From positions 70,333,356 through 70,397,355 of the forward strand of contig NC_054740.1 in assembly GCF_018143015.1 (NCBI RefSeq): 64,000 bases of DNA. Direction: 5' to 3'. The notes below the pieces were generated by a model. That model saw only the letters and a program-made list of their open reading frames with translations. It had not been told where the DNA came from and ran no database searches. This DNA is from Lytechinus variegatus. Its lineage: Eukaryota; Echinodermata; Echinoidea; Temnopleuroida; Toxopneustidae. Made by a program: the position numbers and the translations under genes. Positions 50,632-61,529 of this stretch are shown piece by piece. Position 1 is the first letter of the stretch, and each line of letters begins with the position of its first letter.

Positions 50632-53600
50632 TCACAAAAGGGGCTCAAAGACAGCTTGATATTCCCGTGACTTCAAGAAGAACGCACTGAAATTTTCTTC
50701 GATATCGAATTTCATTTCCGACGACAGAGTAATTTGGAAGTGTCGGAGCAGGCTTATGGTAGTTTTGAAGAAAGTCATCCGAGGGATCAGCTCTCCTGGA
50801 CAGGATCTTTTCCCTGCATGGATATCAAAGGGTTGGACAAAAGAGAGTGAAATAGGTGTGAAACTGAACACAAATTATTAGAAATCTGGTTTGGGTAAAG
50901 CTGTATGGTTGTCATTGAAAATTCGGCTTTATCCTTTGATAAAAAAATAAAAAGATATTTCGGATCCGCCCAATTCATCAATGTTGTCAGAGTGATCCAT
51001 GTTGCAAGAGATCCTATTGACTCAAAGCAAGGTAAATCAATTAAGACAGAATGTGATATACGAGTTTACACATAAATAATGCAATACACATTTCAGTTAC
51101 TGTGGATTATTTTGTCTCCGCGCAAGTATAACTGTGGATTACCTGTCTCTTTAGAAAAAAGACTCACCCGCAGAAAATGGTGTCACTCTACTGGCATTGA
51201 CAGATATCGGGTCAAACGTCAGTTCTTCGCCATTCCATCGCAGAAACCTCGTGGCATTGAAGACGTCAGGGTTTTTCCAATCGTCCGGGTTGTTATGTAT
51301 GGCATACAGGTTTGGTATGATCCTGGTGTTCTTCTTTACATCGAAGCCACCTATTTTCCCATCAGCGTTCGCCACGTGTGTCAGTCCAAATGGAACCAAT
51401 GTATGGGCGCGGAGAATCTCGTAGAGGAAAGACATCGTGCGTGGAATCTTCAAGCGATCTTCGTAAGTAACGTCAGAATCAACACCATTGATTTCCTGAC
51501 GAATCTGAGGGAGAAATATATAAAAACAGAGAGGGAGAGAAAGTGGGAAATCAATAAAAAGAAGTTTGACAAAAAGTTTGTATTTCTTTGCTTGTATTTG
51601 CTATTTTAGCATTTAGCGGTGTTGACGGATCATTATTAAACCTTTTTTTTCTGTTTAAAAAATATATCGAAACCGCGACCTCCCGTTCTGAGGCGGGCGT
51701 TCTACCGCTGAACCATCATCTAAATTTTTAGTCAAATCATGCTACCTCCATGGTCAAATGGGATCAGGCCTACAAACGTATCGAAAAAAAAGAATTACCC
51801 TGTTCTGAAGGTCCTGATCTTCAGCAAGATGGTAAATAACATAAGCGAGTCCTTCAGCAACGTTGGTCCTGCCTGCCAAAAATATGTCAAACATAAACCG
51901 CCAAGCGTCCTCTGGCTGTGCAATAGGGGAGTCAAGGTTAGCTAGGTAATCTTTTAGACGTCCTGCAAGAGAATCTGTGTTGCTGGCAGCCGCTGATGTA
52001 CGATCTTGAAGGTATGATACCACGCCTCTCAACTGAAATTAACAAAATGGTTAAAAGAAAAAAAAATGACATTTAAAACATCTGGAGCCAAACAAGATAA
52101 ACCTCATTTCATAATTCTAGCTTTAAGTTTATTTTAGCACTATATTATGAATCAGATAGCAAAATGTAGAAATTTATTGCACTGATACTATTTTCGATCT
52201 TAAAAAGTAGCGAGGGAAAGTTATAAGTAAAACGAGGATTGGTTTATAGGTACAAAGTATTATGTACACTAAATTGAAATAAGACTATCTTGGCATTAGA
52301 ATAAAGGACAAATCGACCTAGTGACGTTTGTAACGCGGACCTACAATGGTTGGACGTATCAAACGGCAATCAGACCTTCTAGTAGGCCTAATCATTGCAA
52401 TTGATAGCAAACCAAAGGGGTTTAACCATGATGACGTTAGACGGAGAGGTACTGGGATTAGGAAACAGCACTAGCGTACCTACGGGGGGCAGATTGGGCA
52501 GACTGCCCCCCCTGACGAGTCACAACCCATGCAAGGGACGTATCCCTGCCCCCTCCCCCCCCCCCCCTGACGAGCCATAATTGAATCTGAAGACCTTTTT
52601 TCTCTCTTTTTTTTTTCTGGTACAAATCCGTTATTTGTGGTTGAAAACCTTTATTTTTTTTGCTTGTCAAACTTTTTTCTGGTACAAAATCCATTATTTG
52701 TGGTTGAAGACCTTTTTTTGACTTGTCAAATATAAAACCGTATGAAATAAGTGGCTTGTGAGTGGTTAAAGGACAAGTCCACCCGAACAAAAAGTTGATT
52801 TGAATAAAAAGAGAAAAATCCAACAAGCAAACCACTGAAAATTTGTATCATAATCGGATGTAAAATAAGAAAGTTATGACATTTTCAAGTTTTGCTTTAT
52901 TTCAGAAACAGTTATATGCACATCCTGGTCAATGAGGGGAGTGGTGACATCACTAACTCCCTATTTCTTTTGTATTTTATTATACGAAATATGAAATATT
53001 TTAATTTTCTCCTCTATGGGATATAAAGTTTTATTCCTCCCTGATCTAATGTGGAATTAATATTGTTTAACATGTTGTGGTTGAGTCAAGTTGGTCATTA
53101 TTGTCAAATCTGTAAATTTTAAACTGAAATATTGTATAATTCAATGAAACACAAAAGAAATAATGAGTAACATTTTGTGAAAAAAAAATCGAAACTTCAA
53201 AATGTCATAACTTTCTTTACATCCGATTTTGATGAAATTTTCAGTGTTGTGCTAGTTTGATTTTTCGGTATTGATTCAAATCAACATTTTTCTGAGGTGG
53301 ACTTGACCTTTAAGAGCGAGACAGCTCTCTACTAATGGGGATGCTGGGGAATTAAAGGACAGGGGGAGAACGCGTTGGCCATTGAAAAGCGTGAAAATGA
53401 TATGCGTAGGAACGGCTGGCAAGGCGTCAAAGGAGGGTCCGAGGGGCCACACACCCATACTTGCCGATTGGTCATAAACTGAAAAGAAGAGATCCTCACC
53501 TCGGATGAATCGCCTGGTCTGGGAGTAAATAAGAGTGGTTCGAACAGTTGGTACGTTATAGTATTGAGATTGGATCCAAAAGAACCTGGTGACAAATCAT

Positions 53601-56600
53601 AACTGCCAGGTCCATCAAATGCTATGCGTTGAAAGAGGTCTTGGCTGTAACCAAGCAGCGATTCGATGACCGTGACATCGCCAGTGCTTTCCTTCAACTT
53701 ATCTATCAAGACTAGAAGCGCCTCGTCGATTCGTGGAGCTACAATTTCCTCCATGAAGTCAGGGTTCTTGATGGTGAGCTTGACAAAGTCTTGGATTTCT
53801 TTATGAGCCGAACCATTGTTTCGAATAGTACCTATATCGAAAAAGAGTTGAAAGTTAATTGAGCTGTATGTAGATATTCTAGACATGATTGACAAGGGAA
53901 TGCTTTTGCCCTACGTACAGCGGAGGCGGTTTTATGCTCTGACCGTTGTACACAATCTGAATTGAGCTGTCAAATGAGAACTGTATACTCGATGTTAAGT
54001 GAGGGAGCGGAATTGGTGGGAAATCGAAGTTACCACTTGGCGCCAACGCACTGTAGATTCCCCGCCAGTTCAGTCAAGCTGAAGAAGTGTCCCGGATCTG
54101 ATGTGAAACTGTTCTCCGTTTCAGTAAAATTAAGTAAAGATGAACAGAATTATTTTTTCATCGTATCAGTGAATTTGACAAATATTGACAAATGGACATT
54201 GTCGGGAATATAAAAAAAGGAGTTTGTTGCTCGTTTTGTTGGTTCGTGATTGAAAAGTGAGTTGACCAAATAAAAAAGATCTGTGGAGCAAAAATATGAT
54301 ATAAATGTATGGTTTTAGATATGATCTTTATTGCCTGATTTTATAATTTACACTTCAACCAACACTCGTTCCCTTGGAGAGGTGCCGTGGCCGAGTAATA
54401 TCAAGGCGCCAGACAAAACAATGAAAGTCCGGGGTTCAATTCCCGGTACGGCCAGATCCAAGTATCTAAATTGTTCTTTTATCTTGCATCAAAATAATTA
54501 TATGAAAATGCTTTATGCATTTGTCGATACCAACGTTTGCATGCATTTAAAACAAAAATCGTTCCCTGCGCTCGCTTTTATTACAGAGATTCGGATGGTG
54601 ATGCTAATAGATGCAAACGGATTCTTCCGGAAGCTTAAAAGTGCAAGTGCAACCCAGATGTTCATATAGTCATCTGGTCATGTCTACATCTCTTAGGCAG
54701 TGAGGGAAAAGGGTAAGATGACGAGATCTCGAATCTCTCGTCATATATACATCCCGTGGGGGAGATGATCAGATGACAAGATCTTAGATCTCGCCATGCC
54801 TAAATCCCGTGTGAGAGATGATCAGATGACAAGATCTCGGATCTCGTCATGTCTACATCCTGTGGGAGTGATGATCAGATGGCAGGATTTTGGTTCTCGT
54901 CATGTCTACATCCTGTGAGAGAGATGATCAGATGATAAGATGTTGGATCTCGTCATATCTATACCGTTTAGGCATGTTAGGAGAGAATTTATCAGATGGC
55001 AAGATCTCGGATCTCATCATGTCTAACATCCTGTGGGAGAGATGATCAGATGACAAGATCTTGCATCTGAGATCTTGCCATCTAATCTCCCCCCTTTTCT
55101 ATTTTTCTTGCTCCGCCCATAGGGGGCTCGGAACCCTCGGGCCCCCTTGATCCGTCTTTGCTAAAGTATAGTTTTGGAAAGTAAAAAAATCTATATAGAT
55201 GAGCGAGATGGTCGAACTTTACCATCGTCCCTGCTGTATTTGATCTTGCCTTAACGTAAATGTATACCCTTTTCTTGCATCGCTCGCTCGCTTGTAAAAA
55301 TCAATGACAGTGTATAAAATTTTGACGAAGCCAGGTATCAATATAAATTTTGTCATGTATTTTTTTTTATTTGCAAAGAATATTTTTACAAAATAAATAA
55401 CTCCTTCTGATTTTTTTTTACCTACGTGATATCCATGGCTCGCTCTCAGATAAGAAATTTCTCTCCTCATTGTAGAAAGTTTCACAGAAAAATCTATAAG
55501 AGGCATATCGATCCACAGACGTATTGTTTGAAATTCAATGTCGTGCACGCGGGAGGGAGCGGCGGTCGTGAGACATATATGTAGGCACCATCGCAACGAA
55601 ATCTTGGTCTTCACTCTGCATCAAAATGTCCAAGTGACGCCCCCATGTGAACAGTCCATGCATGTTACAATCGTAAAAATGAAGAAAATTAATTCTTTAC
55701 ATAGAAAAGTGGAAACATTTTCCATTGGCGGATCCAGGAGGGGGGGGGGGCTATTTCGACACCGCTAAAAGATAAGCATTGAATCATCTTAATCTATTCC
55801 CTTTTTCCTGGTTCTAAACCGTCGCTGGTTAAGAATATTTTGGGCTTCCTGTGTCGTACCCGGTGCCAATCTATAGTAATCAGCGCCAACTGGTTATCAA
55901 TCAGCGCCGATCAAGAAAAAAATGGCACTGCCTGACTTTAAATCGGCGTCGATCAAGAACAATAAGCGCCACTTAAAGTCGGCACCAGTTCAAGAAAAAT
56001 CGGTGCTTTTCGCCTCTCAACCGCCGCCGATAAAAACCAATCAAAGCGTCTTGATTCTATACCACCGACGCCGTTGAATACTTATCGGCGCTACTCAATT
56101 CCAACACCGGCGACGCCGGTTTAAATTAATTGGCCCTATTGCGTCCGTGTGTGCCGGTGAAAACTAATCGTCGTCTATTGATTTCGATAGCGTATTTTAG
56201 CATCCACTTAGCAAACGCTTTCTTCAACTTTCACAATCTATAGAATATGCCCATCAAATCAGTGGTCACTGTCAACAGTAATTGTCTTAAGATGCAGACC
56301 AGAAAAACTATGCAAATAATTATGTCGTTTGTCCAGAATCCAGTACGACACTGCTGTTTTGATTATCCGATTTTTGACAAAGGCTGCTTGAAGGGCTTTT
56401 GATAAAGGATTATCTGCGTTATACAAAGCGTCAGCGAAGTGATTTCTAAAAAATAATGTCGTATTAACTTCGATGCCGAAAAAAAAAAATCAAAGCCTCT
56501 GGATTCTAACGGTGGGGGGCCGGCGAATGATCGGCGCTACGCAATTTCAACACCAACGCCGGTTAAAACTAATTGGCGCCTAGTTAATGTTAATACCAGC

Positions 56601-58997
56601 ACCCGTTAAATCTAATTGGGGTCTATTAATTTCAACGGTAAAAACTAATCGGCATCTATCGATTTCAACAACGGCGACGGTGAAATCTAATCGGCACTTC
56701 TTAATTCCAACAATAGCGTTGGTAAAACCTATCGGCACCTCTTTTTTCAGCAACGGTACATGCGATAGTCTTCTTTTTTTCAAGTAATGTTACTTTTATT
56801 TGCATATTTCAAACCAAATTTTTGTACAGTTATAATTGCAGATATATGGGCAATAACAAAATAATTTCTTAACCTCCTTTCCAGCTTACTTACACTCTAA
56901 AAAATGAAGTGCTGATTTAGCTCTTAAAGAACGTGTATAGTGACTGCACTTCGGAGTGCTGATTTGTCTAGTTCAAATATTCTGTTTTTGAAAAATAAAG
57001 TATTGAAGGTTAAAGATTTATATTATTTTCAACTTGGACAGTTAATGTACAAGTTTATTAATAAACAATTACCGTTAACTTTTTAATGATATGTTTGTAA
57101 AAAATAATACAATCCATAAGCACTTCACTCGTTACTCGCCAGGCAAGTTCCTCTCATTTACCTCTGAATAGAACATCGTTTGCACAGAAGACATTTGTTT
57201 TTACTGGTCCAAAATTATGGAATTCTTTTTCAAAGGATATTATACAATGTAATTCAATACAAAATTTCAAAGGAAAAACTTAAAAAATGTCTTCTGAATT
57301 CATACTAGATTATCGTTTTTTTTCACAAAGTAATTCAGAACTTAATATGTAAATGTGTTTGCTAATTTCTCTTTGTATATATGTTTAATCGTTTTATGAT
57401 TTCTGTATACAGTATATACTGATTCATTTATTTTTATTTATTTTCAATTTTTGTTTATTTTTTCTTCATCATATATATGTATTGTTTATTTCTTTATTCT
57501 ATCTCATTTTTTATTCATAAAATGTACTTATGAAAGGGGACCTTCACCCTACAAGCTCTGCTTTTTAGTTGGTCTCCTCTTTCGATTTCATAGTATTATT
57601 GTATTATAGAAATGATTTATATGTTATATATTGTAAATATGTATATTGAACTATCATTGTAAATGTAAAAAGATTGAAAGAGAAAATGAATGAATTGAAT
57701 TGAATATGTTGCCCAACATTTCTAAGAGTGTATAATTTTATATAACAAAATAAGAGGATAATGGCGTATGGCATCATCAGCTCGAACGCCGGAATAGCAC
57801 GGTCTATTATGTGATGAAAATAAACTTTTATTCTAGCACCCATTTAATACTAGATTTTTAAAGGTTAATGTGAATCAATGTTGTTGTGGTCATTATGCGT
57901 ACAAAAGTTTCTTTATTAAGATTTATACCTACCAGCCAATGGCAGCGGTAAATTGGCAAAGTTGGACTTGATGTCCGTATCTAAGAATATATCTTGTTCA
58001 AATGCCTCCCTCAAGTAATCAACGTTGTTGATGAATGTCATCTTTGTTCCGATATAGTCGACGTCGAGTTGAAGAATCCCACCATCAAGTCCAAGTTCCA
58101 CGTTCTTTTGAGCAACCTGAAAGAGCTGCTCATATGCCGGTGTCTATATAAAAGATACATAGAGAGCTGAAAGGATGAGGTGAAGTCCTGACAATATTGA
58201 GAAGGTTAACGACGAAGAGTATAGAAGAGTCGGTGGAGAGTAAATCCGATGAGGTTTTGGCGTTCTGAGCAGCTTGGCTGTCCGTCACCGTAGTCGCTCC
58301 TTCTCAACTCATATCAATCCTCTTCTACTCCAAGTCATTATTTTCACCTGATTTACAGTCCTGTATAAGGACTACACTATCACTTCTCACTCTCGCCATC
58401 CCCTGGCACGCCTCTCAATGTTCATTTTAATATCTTCTCCATCCAAGAGTCATTTCCTCAACGTTGTATTTACTTATTGTTTGGCATTTAATTTGTTTTT
58501 GAAAATGGAGAAAATTAAGGAAAATGAAATGAAATGAATTACGAAAAGGTTTTAATATAAATCATAGAAAAATTATTTCAGCACTTTCCTCTTTGGCAGA
58601 TTAAGAGCTGCTAAAACATTTTGATGTTTAAGAAAAAGCTTGATTTTTTTTTAAACAGGTCTATTTTAATGAAGTAATCTTCGTTTAAAAATGATCAAAG
58701 AAAGGGTTAATGCTAAAATCAATCAAGGTATCATATGATACTTACAGTTGGCGGAAGATCTTTCAAAAATAATTTCAGGAAAAGGAACCAATTAGGAGAA
58801 GGAAAAGAAGGACCGGGTGGAAGGTTTTGATCGGACTGGGTTTCGTCAATCTCGTCAGATCTGCTGTCGTCCGAATCGTTCTCGTCCGATCGATCGTCAA
58901 TGGGTTTAGGTCTGACTTTGCCTCCATTGCTGCTCGTGGTCATTATCATGACCACCATCACCAGCCAAAGAAGTTTCATTGTCGCCTTGAATGACAT
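50632..58997 (-). CDS. Gene C: cytochrome P450, CYP2-clan-like with atypical motifs (515 aa)
   Basis: Exons 58997-58746, 58143-57933, 53831-53500, 52032-51799, 51504-51168 and 50813-50632 sum to 1548 nt, with intron phases 0, 1, 0, 0, 1 and GT-AG ends. 515 aa is the usual P450 length. In order: an N-terminal hydrophobic segment (MKLLWLVMVVMIM), an acidic linker, LPPGP (59-63), a C-helix region NGSAHKEIQDF (160-170), an I-helix FLAGRTNVAEG (316-326), ExxR as EILR (372-375), FNATRFL in place of FxPxRFL, and the heme loop FSAGKRSCPGE with the thiolate Cys at 460. The heme Cys, ExxR and meander Arg are present. The WxxxR of helix C is H-x-x-x-Q, and the I-helix A-G-x-D/E-T-T is A-G-R-T-N-V. The first Met at 58997 is used; a second, at 58979, better fits the hydrophobic segment. 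The substrate is unknown. The protein is expected at the ER membrane, but a cleaved signal peptide is possible. Confidence 0.88.
51664..51720 (-). repeat. tRNA-derived SINE head (antisense)
   Basis: On the minus strand, GGTTCAGCGGTAGAAC (box A) and GGTCGCGGTTTCGAT (box B) flank CCGCCTCAGAACGGG. The tRNA fold is incomplete. Located in a gene C intron. Confidence 0.55.
52475..52760. repeat. Low-complexity repeat with CTGGTACAAA units
   Basis: Begins ACTAGCGTACCTACGGGGGG with a long C run, then two copies of TTCTGGTACAAA(A)TCC with GTTATTTGTGGTTGAA/CATTATTTGTGGTTGAA about 60 bp apart. Probably a degenerate non-autonomous transposon; intronic in gene C and next to the foldback at 52766. Confidence 0.5.
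52766..53313. repeat. TTAA-flanked foldback element, copy 2
   Basis: Left TTAAAGGACAAGTCCACC and right GGTGGACTTGACCTTTAA, same family and order as 17451-18057. Located in the intron between gene C exons 3 and 4, about 190 bases from exon 3. Confidence 0.8.
54381..54454 (+). repeat. tRNA-Leu/Ser-like SINE head
   Basis: GTGCCGTGGCCGAGT carries box A; the T arm CCGGGGTTCAATTCCCGG is a perfect stem and the ACGGC end pairs with GCCGT of the start. The D and anticodon region is degenerate (AATATCAAGG), so I prefer a SINE head over a functional tRNA. A related head is at 59856. Confidence 0.55.
54710..55085. repeat. Minisatellite, about 53-bp unit
   Basis: Six to seven imperfect units starting GATGATCAGATGACAAGATC and containing CTCGTCATGTCTACATCC. 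Unit starts at 54764, 54817, 54870 and 54923 are exactly 53 bp apart; later units are longer and more diverged. Located in gene C intron 2. Confidence 0.8.
55725..55752. repeat. TTGGCGGATCCAGG repeat fragment
   Basis: ATTGGCGGATCCAGGAGG followed by a G run, like the fragment at 47672-47735. Possibly the terminus of a hAT-like MITE. Confidence 0.35.
55880..56760. repeat. Degenerate minisatellite of AATCGGCGCC-type units
   Basis: Two blocks (55880-56150 and 56510-56760) of short diverged units built from AAAACTAATCGGCGCCTATT, AATTTCAACA and GGCGACGGT. It is GC-richer than the surroundings. Located in gene C intron 2. Confidence 0.6.
57000..57705 (+). mobile_element. LINE 3' end (CR1/L2-like), decayed
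   Basis: Translates as the C-terminal region of a LINE reverse-transcriptase protein: LYYFQLGQLMYKFINKQLPL, then THLPLNRTSFAQKT-like sequence and FTGPKLWNSFSKDIIQ, with in-frame stops. It is followed by a 3' UTR and a GAATGAATTGAATTGAA tail. Recognised by family resemblance only; intronic in gene C. Confidence 0.65.
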
Positions 58998-59065
58998 TCT
59001 TGATCCACTACCTCAAGCTTTCTCTGATGATTCCAGAGTGCGCCGAGATTCACATACATAATGAA

Positions 59066-59072
59066 TTTTATA
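59066..59072 (-). promoter_or_regulatory. TATA box of gene C
   Basis: TATAAAA on the minus strand, about 70 bases upstream of the first ATG. The expected transcription start would be near 59035-59045, giving a 5' UTR of about 40 nt. Confidence 0.6.
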
Positions 59073-59149
59073 CGTTTCAAAAAGGCCATAGTCATCCTCA
59101 TTTGTTCGCGTATGTAATGCATTTATTTGCATTTGACGATTTTCTTATT

Positions 59150-59642
59150 GAATAGATATATATCTATTCATGTCTCGCATATGACATTCAGGTCTACCAA
59201 CCCAGTAGACATGGTAGATAATAAATATTTTTACTTTTATTATCCTGAAATATCACGTGTGACAGTTTATGAAAAAGGAGTCACGTTTTATCGTGATTTT
59301 ATTTTATATATATTAAAAAAAAGGTCACATGCAGTTATCATTATGTGCACGTCATTTGCACGTGACGATTTTGTTTTATATAACTATATGTCTAGTACGT
59401 CTCTCGCAAAACGGTCTACCAAAACATTTCAGTATAATAAAAGACAAAGATGTCATTACACCAGCCGAGACTATATACATTTTCTATTGTATTTTCCTCA
59501 AACATCGCGTGTGACAGTTTATAAAAGAAGAGTCACGTTCTATTTTTTAATGTAAATATCTTTTGTTTATCAATATTTTTCAAATAATATTTTCCCTGTC
59601 CTATAATTCATAAATTTTACATAAACGGCATCTTATTTGGGT
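59150..59642. repeat. Repeat R, upstream copy, with internal duplication
   Basis: Matches 49165-49465. Internally it is a diverged direct duplication: 59150-59310 and 59380-59560 both contain TCTCGCA, GGTCTACCAA, CACGTGTGACAG/CGCGTGTGACAG and GGAGTCACGTTTTA/AGAGTCACGTTCTA. It lies just upstream of the gene C promoter. Confidence 0.65.
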
Positions 59643-59790
59643 TGTCTTGGATTTGCAGATGATCTGTCACTGTTAGCTCCAACAAAGAAAGGATTACAGA
59701 AATTTATATGCACAGAGTATGCCCATGAACATGATATATTATTCTGTGGAAACGAATGTCAGTTTTTAATGACATGTTTTAATGAAGATG
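59637..59790 (+). mobile_element. LINE reverse-transcriptase fragment
   Basis: Encodes GCLGFADDLSLLAPTKKGLQ, the FADD box (Y/F-x-D-D active-site region) of a CR1/L2-like LINE RT, then HDILFCGNECQF, which matches the following conserved strand. It is only about 150 bp, so a truncated relic. Confidence 0.7.
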
Positions 59791-59855
59791 AGTTACACCA
59801 ATTGATTTTGCGTGTGTGTGTTTGACATGATAATATATTTGAGTGTATGTATGGT

Positions 59856-60066
59856 GGTGCCGTGGCCGAGTGGTATATTCATAGGTCTATTCACCTATCA
59901 GCTAAACAAATCTTGCAAGGCCAAAATAATTAAGCAAATAATAATAATAGAATATATCAGACTCGCCATCTGGCTGCATGGTAGATTATTTACTTCCTTA
60001 GGTGCAGGATACTGCCCAACTACCCTAATAAGGGTCAAACGGGCAGGGGTAAGGTGCACTGATGGT
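59856..60066 (+). repeat. SINE-like repeat, copy 1
   Basis: Starts with tRNA-like GGTGCCGTGGCCGAGTGGTA, then ATTCATAGGTCTATTCACCT through GGTCAAACGGGCAGGGGTAA. The body recurs at 60581-60773. The tRNA half carrying box B is missing. Confidence 0.55.
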
Positions 60067-60521
60067 CGTTACGCGGAGGCGAGAGGCGTTATTAGTATTG
60101 ATTTTGGTTTGTAAAGTACTTCATACCTTAATTTTTTCTTTGTCGAGAATTTATTATTATTATTGGCTTGAAATATGTTTCGTGACATGCTTGATTTTTT
60201 GCCTTCTGGCCCTGCTTTTTGTGTGATTTTCATATATGAACTTTTATTGATATATATTCAGGCCATGATCTTAAGAGGGGCGTCCTTCATTTTCAAGCCT
60301 TTAATTGTGCTTGTCCCCTTCCCCCCTTCCCCGGGCCCCTCCCATGCAGTGACTGTTATTTATTGTTATTATACCGTGAAACATTGTCTTTTAATTTTAA
60401 TTAGGTTGCATGGAAATAAATAAAGCAACGGTTACTAAGCTTGAGTCCTTGCTATAGAGCCATGAATCTGACGTTGAGTTTCTCAGTAAGTTTTGTACTG
60501 GGGTTTTGTATCAGGCAAATC

Positions 60522-60522
60522 G

Positions 60523-60580
<58 letters not shown>
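60522..60580. repeat. (TA)n microsatellite
   Basis: About 58 bp of pure TA directly before the second SINE-like body. Confidence 0.9.
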
Positions 60581-60584
<4 letters not shown>

Positions 60585-60773
60585 TAGGTCTATTCACTTA
60601 TCAGCTTAACAAATCTTGCAAGGCCAAAATAATTAAGCAAGTATAGTGATAATCATAATAAAATATATTAGACTCGCCATCTTGCTGCATGTTAGATTAT
60701 TTACTTAATTACTTAGTTGCAGGATACTGCCTAACAACTCCCCTAAAAGGGGTCAAACGGGCAGGGGTAAGGT
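60581..60773 (+). repeat. SINE-like repeat, copy 2
   Basis: TTCATAGGTCTATTCACTTA through GGTCAAACGGGCAGGGGTAA, about 85-90% like the body of copy 1 by eye. Confidence 0.6.
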
Positions 60774-60791
60774 GGGGGGGGGGGGTAGACA

Positions 60792-61043
60792 GCTGGCAGC
60801 ATTGGCGGCGGAAGCCAAAAATTTTAGGAGGGGACAACCAAAAAAATTTTGACAAGCAAAGAAAAAAAAAAGGTTCTCAACCCAAAAATTTTAGGGGGGA
60901 CGTAGGAAAATAAATTAACAAGCAAAAAAAAAAAAAAAAAAAAAGGTCATCAACAGCAAATTTAGGGGGGGGGGGACCGTCCCCCTCTCCTCAAATTTAG
61001 GGGGGGACACGTCCCCCCCGCTTCCGCCGCCTATGGCTGGCAG
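60792..61043. mobile_element. hAT-like non-autonomous element with 8-bp target duplication
   Basis: Element 60800-61035 (236 bp) has inverted ends CATTGGCGGCGGAAGC and GCTTCCGCCGCCTATG (15 of 16 match) and is flanked on both sides by GCTGGCAG (60792-60799 and 61036-61043). An 8-bp duplication and C-A termini fit the hAT superfamily. The interior is AAATTTTAGG/GGGGGAC-type low complexity without coding capacity. Confidence 0.75.
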
Positions 61044-61529
61044 CCGTCTGTTTCGAGTTTTTTTTTACATTTTTTTTTAAATTTCTCCTCTTTATCTGTA
61101 TTTGGTGAGTAAAAGCCAACGCCACCAACACAACAGAGCTAGAGACCGAAGCCTTTGGTCTGGGGGGGGGGGGGGGGAGCGGGAGTATCCTGCCCTCTTG
61201 TTTATTGCTGATAGATCGGACTCGAGATCGGAGACGGAGTCAAGAAAAAAGGCAGATGAATGGAAAGCTGAAAAGAAATCTCTCGTCTCGTCAACATTTA
61301 AACAGTTGCAGCTACATGTCAAGATAAGATAGAATGAGTTCTTTCTGGCAAGTTAGTACAAAAGCAAATTATTATTATAAAGATCTAACCGTTACGTTAC
61401 AGATGTTTTGGTAGTTTGCTACTTTGTTACTGTTAGTGTTAGTATGGTCCCATGTGCTATTTTCTGTGTCTGCTGTCTTATTCTTCCAGAGACAGAGTAA
61501 TAAGTTTAAGGACGTTCCACAATTAAAAT

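Noticed and set aside
51079-51609. 176-codon plus-strand open frame
   Set aside because: It is antisense to P450 exon 5, whose ExxR and other motifs are on the minus strand.
54381-54454. Functional tRNA-Leu or tRNA-Ser gene
   Set aside because: The T arm is perfect but the D and anticodon region is degenerate, and a related head at 59856 is truncated, pointing to a SINE family.
59127-59555. 142-codon plus-strand open frame
   Set aside because: It falls on repeat R with its internal duplication and antisense to the gene C promoter side; composition is not protein-like.
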